The notes below the pieces were generated by a model. The model was given only the letters and a program-made list of their open reading frames with translations, was not told the DNA's origin and made no database searches. A stretch of 6,962 bases of DNA from Burkholderiales bacterium (GTDB lineage: Bacteria; Pseudomonadota; Gammaproteobacteria; Burkholderiales; Burkholderiaceae_D), in contig JAGWUK010000155.1 in assembly GCA_028868455.1 (NCBI GenBank), positions 1 through 6,962 of the forward strand, given 5' to 3'. Made by a program: the position numbers and the translations under genes. Of this stretch, positions 1 through 5,832 are shown piece by piece (the first letter of the stretch is position 1; the number at the start of each line of letters is the position of its first letter).

Positions 1-31
1 AAATGAGAGAATTTTCTCGATGGAAGAGTGT

Positions 32-1183
32 ATGTCATCCTCATCTGGATCTATTGGAATAGTCGAGCCTCAAGCATTGCGATTTGATGAGCCGCTGCTG
101 CTGCAAAGCGGCGCCACGCTGCCGGGTTATACCCTAATGGTAGAAACGTACGGCACGTTAAATGCAGACAAATCGAATGCCGTGCTTATTTGTCATGCCC
201 TGAACGCCTCACATCATGTGGCTGGTTACTATGCCGATCAGCCCAAAAATATCGGCTGGTGGGACAACATGGTCGGTCCCGGCAAACCGGTTGATACCAA
301 TCGTTTTTTTGTCATCGGTATTAATAATCTGGGTTCGTGCTTCGGTTCCACCGGGCCCATGCATATCAATCCCGCAACCGGCAAACCGTATGGCGCCGAC
401 TTCCCGGTCGTGACAGTTGAAGACTGGGTGCAAGCGCAGGCGAGAGTTGCCGATCACATGGGTATCCGGAAATTTGCTGCGGTGATGGGTGGGTCTCTGG
501 GGGGCATGCAGGCTTTGGCGTGGAGTATTTGGTTCCCTGATCGTTTGCGGCATTGCGTCGTTATCGCGTCGACCCCCAAATTGTCGGCACAAAATATCGC
601 CTTTAACGATGTCGCACGACAGGCTATTTTGACCGATCCTGATTTCCATGGCGGCGATTTTTATGCACATGGAGTCGTGCCGCGTCGCGGATTGCGCGTT
701 GCCCGGATGATAGGACACATCACCTATTTGTCAGACGATGATATGGCTGAGAAATTTGGGCGTGATTTAAAAAGCGGCGACTATCAATTTGGCTATGGCG
801 TCGATTTTGAAATTGAATCGTATCTGCGTTACCAGGGGGACAAGTTTTCCGATTATTTTGATGCGAATACGTATTTACTGATTACCAAGGCTCTCGATTA
901 TTTTGATCCGGCACGCAGTGCGGGTGGGGATTTACATGCCGCATTGGCAAAAACACAGGCCAGTTTTTTGCTGGCGTCTTTTACAACCGACTGGCGTTTT
1001 TCTCCGGAACGCAGCCGAGAGATAGTTCAGGCGCTGGTCAGCAATCGCCGCACTGTTACCTATGCTGAAATTGACGCGCCGCATGGGCACGACGCATTTT
1101 TGCTAGACGACGCACGTTATCTGAATCTGGTCGCGGCGTATTTTGATCGCATTAATCTTGAATTATCTGGAGAGCAAGCATGA
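32..1183 (+). CDS. metX: Homoserine O-acyltransferase MetX (probably the succinyl-transferring MetXS type)
   Basis: MetX acylates the hydroxyl of L-homoserine from an acyl-CoA, the committed cytoplasmic step of methionine synthesis. The protein is an alpha/beta-hydrolase of normal family length (383 aa from this start). Visible landmarks are the CHALNAS segment near residue 50, [12 protein letters not shown] near 108, and the nucleophile elbow GGSLGGMQ with Ser155. The rest of the triad is Asp320 in TTDWRFSP and His353 in HGHDAFL; the Asp-to-His spacing of 33 matches characterised MetX enzymes. Two in-frame ATGs compete. ATG at 32 is preferred because GGAAGAG (22-28) sits just before it. ATG at 20 would add four residues and has only a weak purine run at 5-10, inside an imperfect palindrome (5-18). 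The gene overlaps metW by 4 bases. Many betaproteobacterial MetX proteins are succinyltransferases and the WR after Asp320 may fit that, but acyl specificity is inferred, not shown. Confidence 0.95.
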   Translation: MSSSSGSIGIVEPQALRFDEPLLLQSGATLPGYTLMVETYGTLNADKSNAVLICHALNASHHVAGYYADQPKNIGWWDNMVGPGKPVDTNRFFVIGINNLGSCFGSTGPMHINPATGKPYGADFPVVTVEDWVQAQARVADHMGIRKFAAVMGGSLGGMQALAWSIWFPDRLRHCVVIASTPKLSAQNIAFNDVARQAILTDPDFHGGDFYAHGVVPRRGLRVARMIGHITYLSDDDMAEKFGRDLKSGDYQFGYGVDFEIESYLRYQGDKFSDYFDANTYLLITKALDYFDPARSAGGDLHAALAKTQASFLLASFTTDWRFSPERSREIVQALVSNRRTVTYAEIDAPHGHDAFLLDDARYLNLVAAYFDRINLELSGEQA

Positions 1184-1788
1184 ATTTTTCGGAACTGAGC
1201 AGCTTGCGTCCTGACCTTGCTTTTATTGCCCATTGGATAAAAGAACAGGCACAGATATTGGATGTCGGTTGCGGCGATGGCGTGATGCTGGATTATTTGC
1301 AGACAGATAAGCGATGTAAAGGCTATGGAATCGAGATTGCTGATGACAAGGTCTTGGCGTGTGTCAAGCGTGGCGTCAACGTGATCCAGCAAGACATGGA
1401 AAATGGACTCAGCATGTTCAACGATAACGCATTTGATACGGTGCTTTGCCTGTCGTCGTTGCAAATGATGAAGCACGTTGAAACCTTGCTGCGCGACATC
1501 GCCCGTGTCGGGCAAGAAGCGATCGTGTCATTTCCGAATTTTGGTTATTGGCCACACCGCACAGCACTTCTGAAAGGAAAAATGCCTGTTTCGAAATCGC
1601 TTCCGTATCAGTGGTACGACACGCCCAATGTTCGCTGTGCGACGATTTACGATTTTTCTGACCTTGCCAATGAAGTCGGTCTAGAGGTTCTGGAATGCGT
1701 CGCTTTGCATGAGGGAAAGCAAATTAATTTTCTGCCGAACTGGCGTGGTAGCCTGGCCGTATTTCGTCTGCGCAAACGGGGGCAATAA
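1180..1788 (+). CDS. metW: Methionine biosynthesis protein MetW (SAM-methyltransferase fold)
   Basis: MetW is a small cytoplasmic protein with a class I SAM-dependent methyltransferase fold, found next to metX in many proteobacteria. It is required with MetX for full homoserine acylation in several of them; its own chemistry is not firmly settled. The 202-aa product has the expected family length. The SAM-binding glycine loop is DVGCGDG at residues 28-34, followed by an acidic strand end in YGIEIADD and a conserved VSFPNFGYW segment after the core. The ATG overlaps the metX stop (ATGA), and GGAG at 1169-1172 lies 7 bases upstream, so translation is most likely coupled to metX and the two form one operon. 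No clear terminator follows: the 130-base gap to the next gene contains only a weak imperfect repeat. Confidence 0.95.
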   Translation: MNFSELSSLRPDLAFIAHWIKEQAQILDVGCGDGVMLDYLQTDKRCKGYGIEIADDKVLACVKRGVNVIQQDMENGLSMFNDNAFDTVLCLSSLQMMKHVETLLRDIARVGQEAIVSFPNFGYWPHRTALLKGKMPVSKSLPYQWYDTPNVRCATIYDFSDLANEVGLEVLECVALHEGKQINFLPNWRGSLAVFRLRKRGQ

Positions 1789-1918
1789 ATGAGAGGCCGT
1801 CGGAAATATGCGGAAAATAGTTTGAGTGAAGTTGGAAAGCTGTTTTTCAAAAATTCACTTCTTTAAAATAGCGAAGCTGCTACCATTTCTCCGTCATCGA
1901 TTCATGCAGTGTCAGACT

Positions 1919-2821
1919 ATGAAAAACTCCATTTATGCAATCGCTTTAACAGGCTTATTGGCGACAAGCGGAATCAGCTTTGCGCAAAATACCGAGCCGC
2001 AGGACGGTGTTAAAGTTGGCAATATGTCGCTGGCGCGCGTATTTGCCCCAACCGGAGCGCTGGAAAATCAGGCCGCTTCCCAATACGCTCGGACCATGCA
2101 GGATGCCGGGAGTAAAAATGCGCTTGCGGGCGACAATCATCCTCAAGTTATCCGTTTGCGTGCGATTGCGCGTAAGTTGATCCCGTTTGCTTTGCGCTGG
2201 AATCCTCGCGCACAACAATGGAAATGGGAAGTGAATTTGCTGGCTTCCAAGCAGATCAATGCTTATTGCATGCCTGGAGGAAAAATTGCTTTTTATACTG
2301 GTATTTTAGATACGCTGAAATTGACGGACGACGAAGTTGCAATCGTCATGGGTCATGAAATTGCGCATGCATTGCGCGAACACGGAGCAGAGCGTGCTGG
2401 CAAAGCCAATATCGCTAATTTAGGTGTCAAATTAGTTGAGATATGGGCCGGGGCGAAAGGGTATGACTCGCATCTTGCCGGGACAGTTGCAGGCGGCGTC
2501 GCTAATGTCAGTATGTTGAAATTTTCTCGTGATGATGAAACCGAAGCGGACGTCGTGGGTCTGGACATCGCTGCACGAGCGGGCTTCGACCCGCGGGCTG
2601 GTGTTGCGTTATGGCAGAAAATGGGGATGGTCAGTAAAGGCGCCCCGCCGCAATGGCTATCGACACATCCGGCAGGCAAAACAAGAATTGCAGAAATCCA
2701 GAAACACTTCCCGGAAGTAATGCCTTTGTATGCACATGCAAAAGGACTCAGCGTCAATGCACTTCCGCCTTATCAAACGAACGTCAAAGGGATATCCCCC
2801 GTCATTTATTCGTCGAATTAA
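1919..2821 (+). CDS. Exported M48-family zinc metallopeptidase
   Basis: This is a Zn-dependent endopeptidase of peptidase family M48, in the group of exported proteins that includes E. coli LoiP and BepA, which degrade damaged or misassembled envelope proteins. The 300-aa product starts with a Sec signal peptide (MKNSIY plus a hydrophobic stretch, likely cleavage SFA|QN after residue 22) and has no lipobox, so it should be a soluble periplasmic protein. The zinc site is HEIAH at 146-150, with the third ligand Glu207 in ETEAD (207-211). The downstream THP motif (249-251), followed by a Lys/Arg-rich helix, is also typical. The frame stays open upstream to a GTG at 1826, but only ATG 1919 puts the signal peptide at the N-terminus. 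No good Shine-Dalgarno is visible before it. A TAAAAT at 1864-1869 could be a -10 element but lacks a convincing -35, so read-through from metXW is also possible. The physiological substrate is unknown. Confidence 0.9.
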   Translation: MKNSIYAIALTGLLATSGISFAQNTEPQDGVKVGNMSLARVFAPTGALENQAASQYARTMQDAGSKNALAGDNHPQVIRLRAIARKLIPFALRWNPRAQQWKWEVNLLASKQINAYCMPGGKIAFYTGILDTLKLTDDEVAIVMGHEIAHALREHGAERAGKANIANLGVKLVEIWAGAKGYDSHLAGTVAGGVANVSMLKFSRDDETEADVVGLDIAARAGFDPRAGVALWQKMGMVSKGAPPQWLSTHPAGKTRIAEIQKHFPEVMPLYAHAKGLSVNALPPYQTNVKGISPVIYSSN

Positions 2822-2940
2822 GTCAAATTAACCCTTAAATACGGGGTGTGTGGCGTAATTGTGACAGGTTTTCGACAAATTATGCCTCTTGTCATCAACT
2901 GTTCATATTTGGGTGTAACACTTTGTAAGTTCAAAAAATT

Positions 2941-2964
2941 TATGTGATAGACTCATTTCACATA
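2941..2964. repeat. 7-bp perfect inverted repeat TATGTGA-N10-TCACATA
   Basis: The arms at 2941-2947 and 2958-2964 are exact reverse complements separated by 10 bases. The half-sites TGTGA/TCACA resemble CRP/FNR-type half-sites, but the spacing between the pentamers is 10 rather than the canonical 6, so it is not a standard CRP site. It could bind another dimeric regulator or form a small hairpin. A weak promoter-like pair overlaps it: TTGTAA at 2923-2928 and, 17 bases on, GATAGA at 2946-2951. Confidence 0.35.
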
Positions 2965-3031
2965 CCAATATATCTATTTGATGAACACTTGCTAATGGCA
3001 AATGCTCAGACCAAAAGATGCCTCAAAAGAT

Positions 3032-3062
3032 AGACGTAACCTGAAAAGTTCGTCTGTTTTTT
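3032..3062 (+). terminator. Probable rho-independent terminator
   Basis: A stem of AGACG (3032-3036) plus AAC (3038-3040) pairs with GTT (3048-3050) plus CGTCT (3051-3055), with one bulged T at 3037 and a 7-base loop. After one G comes a run of six T (3057-3062). The stem is modest but the layout is right for intrinsic termination on the plus strand. It lies 210 bases after the peptidase stop, so it either ends a long 3' UTR or ends an independent short transcript from the intergenic region. Confidence 0.5.
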
Positions 3063-3073
3063 ATTTGAAAATA

Positions 3074-3128
3074 GCAAACGATTGCGCGAAAGTTTCAACG
3101 TTTTTCGCAAAATTACGCAATCGTTTGC
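3074..3128. promoter_or_regulatory. Paired LacI/GalR-like operator candidates in a perfect 13-bp inverted repeat
   Basis: GCAAACGATTGCG (3074-3086) and its exact reverse complement CGCAATCGTTTGC (3116-3128) flank a 29-base spacer. Each arm is itself close to palindromic about a central CG: the right copy, 3116-3129, matches its own reverse complement at 12 of 14 positions. That is the form of LacI/GalR-family operators, and it resembles the E. coli PurR box (ACGCAAACGTTTTCGT). The two CG centres are 43 bp apart, about four helical turns, so both would face the same side of the DNA. The spacer carries a weaker arm pair, GCGAAA/TTTCGC (3086-3091 and 3103-3108). The alternative is an RNA hairpin with a large loop. 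No regulator gene is in the window. Confidence 0.45.
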
Positions 3129-3274
3129 GGAATTCAAAATTGGGTGGAAAGTGCAGGATTTGTGTCAGAAAGTAAGCGTTTGTTGTGTGACGGCAACGAT
3201 ATACAAAAAATAGCCAGCTAATTGGCAAAAAAAAATGAGTGATGAAGGGGATGTCATCAGGCAGTTGTAGTCGC

Positions 3275-3303
3275 TTGAGATGATAAACAAGGTTTTGCAT
3301 TAT
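3275..3303 (+). promoter_or_regulatory. Predicted sigma70-type promoter of the TonB receptor gene
   Basis: TTGAGA (3275-3280, 5 of 6 to consensus) is followed after exactly 17 bases by CATTAT (3298-3303, 4 of 6). Transcription would start near 3310, leaving a leader of about 28 bases that contains the GGGAG ribosome site at 3328-3332. The operator-like repeat lies about 180 bases upstream of this start, which is far for simple repression and would need looping, activation or a second promoter. Confidence 0.5.
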
Positions 3304-3337
3304 TTTTTTCTATTTGTACACTGATCCGGGAGCAGCA

Positions 3338-5719
3338 ATGAAACAATCTAACAAATCAACGGCTTTTCCATCGCGCCTGTCGATGGTTGCAGTCGCATGC
3401 CAACTGGTATGTCTGAGTATGTCCTCTGCCTATGCGCAATCAACAGAGACAAATAACGATCCTGTTGATTCCAAGCAAGTCACGATTACCGGTAAAAAAG
3501 TCGGTATGGGCTTGATGGTACAAGAAAATGCGCCAAAAGCACGCAGCACGATTACAGCTGAAGAATTGGCAAAACAACGGCCAACCGGCAATGCTTATGA
3601 AGCTCTGGAATTAATGCCTGCTGTCAATAGCTACAACTACGATGCCACGGGTTTGTTCGGTGGTGGTCTGACATTGCGCGGTTTTAACAGCGATCAGATT
3701 GGTGCAACAATCAACGGCGTGCCAGTCAACGATTCCGGTAGTTTTTCTGTTTATCCACAAGAATTTGTCGATCAGGAAAACACCTGTACCCAATTCGTGA
3801 CCCAAGGTTCGACCGACGTTGATTCTCCACAAATTGGTGCAACTGGCGGTAACTTCGGAATTACAACATGTGATCCATCCAAAGAAAAACGCTTCCGCGT
3901 TATGCAAACCGTTGGTGGTTTGAATTTGTCTAAAACGTTCTTGCGCTATGACACCGGCTTATGGTCTGACGGCAAATCGCGCTTCTTCATTTCTGCTTCT
4001 CATACTCAAGCCGACAAATGGAAAGGCGAAGGCGGCGCCAAACGTGATCACGTAGATATCGGCTTCCGTACAGACTTCGATAAGTTTAATTCTATCAATG
4101 GCACTTTGCTGTATAACCGCGCAATCAATCAAAACATCAGCACATTCAATCTTGCCGATTTGAATAGCAAAGGCTACTACTACGATTACGCGACGACTTT
4201 CACTGGTCACGTGACACCGACAAAAGGCAAAGCTGATAACGATGCTAATCCAGCCTATGCTGATGCGTATTACCAGTTGACGAAGAACCCGTTTGAAAAC
4301 ATCATCGCGTCGGTAACGGCAAAATTCCGTATTGGCGAAAATACCGATATCAAGATCCTGCCTTACTACTGGTATGGCTACGGTACGGGTGGCAATCAAC
4401 AAAGATTGCAAGCCGAAAATGCCTTCCTGAATCCCGTCACTGGTAAGAATACCGCTGCAGTTGACCTGAATGGTGACGGCGATACGCTTGATAAAGTGAT
4501 TGTTGCAAACAGCAGTGTAACGCGCACAAACCGCCCAGGCATAACAGCCAGTGTCCTGCATAACATCGATAATCATCAGTTGCTTGCTGGTTTCTGGTAT
4601 GAGCGCGCTACGCATGAGCAATTTGGCCCTATGGTGCCCGTCGACGCAAACGGTAATGCCGAAGATATTTGGTTGAAAAATGGGCGCATCTTGCGCCCAG
4701 ATGGCACACCGTTCCAAAGCCGCGACCAGAAAACCATCAGTACTGCCTATCAGTTCTTCGCCCAGGATACCATCAGCCTGATGAACGACAAGCTAAGCGT
4801 CAACGTAGGTCTGCGTGCACCAACAATGAAGCGTGATTTTACTAATTACGCCAATGAAGGTTCGGGAGTTAGCTATAACATCTCCAGAAGCTACTCAGAG
4901 CTGTTGCCACAATTGGGTGCGCGCTATCAGATTGATAACAACAATCAGATTTTCGCCAGTCTCGCACGCAATATGAAAGCGCCGCCAAATTACGTTTATA
5001 TGACATCCAATAACGTAAAATTGGTAAATGGTCAGGCAACAATGCCGGTCGAGGTCAAAGATGAAACATCGTATAACCTGGACGTTGGATATCGTCTGCA
5101 AAGTGATCGTTTGACTGGACAATTTACCGTTTACACAGTCGATTTCCGTGACCGTCAGGCTACTGCGTATGACCCGATTGCGAACTTCACCAGTGTGACT
5201 AGTATTGGTAAAGTTAAGACCAAAGGTTTTGAAATTGAATTGGGTAATACACCTGTCAACGGTTGGTCGTTCTATGGTTCGCTGGGTTATGCCAACAGCG
5301 AAATCAAGGATGATTTGATCATTAGCAAAACAGCGACGTTGCCAACTGCAGGCAAACAAATGACGTTGACACCTGAGTGGAAAGCTGGTCTCAGTGCTCA
5401 ATACGAAACAGGTGCTTGGTATACACGTATGAAAGTGAAATATACCGGCAGCCAATGGGCAACAATGACTAATGACGAATTGGTGCCAGCTTATACATTG
5501 GTTGGATTTGATGCTGGCTATCAGTTTGCCAATACTTCTTGGCTCAAAAAACCAACTATTCGTTTGAGCATCAGCAACTTGACGAACGAAAAGTATCGCA
5601 ATCCTTCCAGCTTTAACGTAACAAACGCTCTGCCTTACGGTACAGCGTCTGCGAAATCGGTGTTTTACTATTTAGGTGCACCGCGTTTCACGTCCGTCAC
5701 TTTCCAGGCCGATTTCTAA
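3338..5719 (+). CDS. TonB-dependent outer-membrane receptor
   Basis: The product is an outer-membrane beta-barrel with an N-terminal plug that imports a scarce ligand using TonB-ExbB-ExbD energy. It has 793 aa from ATG 3338, chosen for GGGAG at 3328-3332, five bases upstream, and for a clean signal peptide with likely cleavage AYA|QS after residue 33; the frame also allows a TTG at 3314. A TonB-box-like KQVTITG lies at 46-52. The plug carries TLRGFNSDQIGATINGVPVND (from 112) and two cysteines, Cys150 and Cys178, that probably form a disulfide. The barrel fills the remainder, with the late motif NLTNEKYRNP (747-756) and a C-terminal Phe as the BAM signal. A predicted surface loop has an EF-hand/dockerin-like DLNGDGDTLD (376-385). 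The ligand cannot be read from sequence. The 5'-nucleotidase-family lipoprotein immediately downstream suggests nucleosides, nucleotides or a related phosphorylated compound; this is inference. Confidence 0.93.
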   Translation: MKQSNKSTAFPSRLSMVAVACQLVCLSMSSAYAQSTETNNDPVDSKQVTITGKKVGMGLMVQENAPKARSTITAEELAKQRPTGNAYEALELMPAVNSYNYDATGLFGGGLTLRGFNSDQIGATINGVPVNDSGSFSVYPQEFVDQENTCTQFVTQGSTDVDSPQIGATGGNFGITTCDPSKEKRFRVMQTVGGLNLSKTFLRYDTGLWSDGKSRFFISASHTQADKWKGEGGAKRDHVDIGFRTDFDKFNSINGTLLYNRAINQNISTFNLADLNSKGYYYDYATTFTGHVTPTKGKADNDANPAYADAYYQLTKNPFENIIASVTAKFRIGENTDIKILPYYWYGYGTGGNQQRLQAENAFLNPVTGKNTAAVDLNGDGDTLDKVIVANSSVTRTNRPGITASVLHNIDNHQLLAGFWYERATHEQFGPMVPVDANGNAEDIWLKNGRILRPDGTPFQSRDQKTISTAYQFFAQDTISLMNDKLSVNVGLRAPTMKRDFTNYANEGSGVSYNISRSYSELLPQLGARYQIDNNNQIFASLARNMKAPPNYVYMTSNNVKLVNGQATMPVEVKDETSYNLDVGYRLQSDRLTGQFTVYTVDFRDRQATAYDPIANFTSVTSIGKVKTKGFEIELGNTPVNGWSFYGSLGYANSEIKDDLIISKTATLPTAGKQMTLTPEWKAGLSAQYETGAWYTRMKVKYTGSQWATMTNDELVPAYTLVGFDAGYQFANTSWLKKPTIRLSISNLTNEKYRNPSSFNVTNALPYGTASAKSVFYYLGAPRFTSVTFQADF

Positions 5720-5776
5720 TCTGATTGCATAAAGATGGATGCGCTTACCGAATAGATAAGCAATTAAGTAATCAGG

Positions 5777-5813
5777 GTCTGCAACAACATGCACTGTTGT
5801 TGCAGACTTTTTT
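5777..5813 (+). terminator. Strong rho-independent terminator between receptor and nucleotidase genes
   Basis: A perfect 13-bp stem, GTCTGCAACAACA (5777-5789) pairing with TGTTGTTGCAGAC (5795-5807), closes a 5-base loop and is followed at once by six T (5808-5813). It starts 58 bases after the receptor stop and ends only 19 bases before the nucleotidase start codon. That leaves no room for a complete promoter in between, so the downstream gene must be read through from upstream or use a promoter overlapping or preceding the hairpin. Confidence 0.9.
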
Positions 5814-5832
5814 ATTGGAAAGCCCAAGAAAA

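Larger units (their letters stand above)
2822..3337. other. Gene-free, A/T-rich intergenic region with multiple regulatory-looking signals
   Basis: This stretch between the M48 peptidase and the TonB receptor holds no ORF with a credible start, ribosome site or protein character. In order it contains a short inverted repeat (2941-2964), a direct repeat of CAAAAGAT (3012-3019 and 3024-3031), a probable terminator (3032-3062), a long perfect inverted repeat with operator-like arms (3074-3128) and a sigma70-type promoter (3275-3303). It is unusually long and dense compared with the other gaps in the window (130 and 113 bases), suggesting either elaborate control of the receptor gene or a small RNA before the terminator. 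Confidence 0.6.

Noticed and set aside
209..718. Minus-strand reading frame of 169 codons inside metX
   Set aside because: Antisense to a well-conserved enzyme gene with catalytic motifs; no independent support.
1789..1866. Short ORF of about 25 codons immediately after the metW stop
   Set aside because: It has no ribosome site of its own beyond chance, no homology that I recognise and a composition typical of noncoding sequence.
1826..1918. Upstream GTG start adding 31 residues to the M48 peptidase
   Set aside because: It would bury the signal peptide inside the protein; ATG 1919 gives a normal exported N-terminus.
2832..2847. ACCC/GGGT hairpin just after the peptidase stop as a terminator
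   Set aside because: The stem is only 4 bp and no T-run follows.
2941..2964. Canonical CRP binding site
   Set aside because: The half-sites match, but the spacer is 10 instead of 6 bases, so it is kept only as an unassigned inverted repeat.
3061..3300. Minus-strand frame of 79 codons in the intergenic region
   Set aside because: No ribosome site before its start, A/T-rich with no family resemblance, and it spans the operator-like inverted repeat; most likely chance.
3314..3337. TTG start adding 8 residues to the TonB receptor
   Set aside because: ATG 3338 has GGGAG at ideal spacing, and the extension would overlap the expected transcription start.
3959..4717. Long minus-strand reading frame of 252 codons inside the TonB receptor gene
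   Set aside because: It lies wholly antisense to a clearly recognised receptor gene and shows no domain, signal or ribosome site; it is a shadow of the coding strand.
4895..5455. Minus-strand reading frame of 186 codons inside the TonB receptor gene
   Set aside because: Antisense to the barrel-coding region, with no recognisable protein features.
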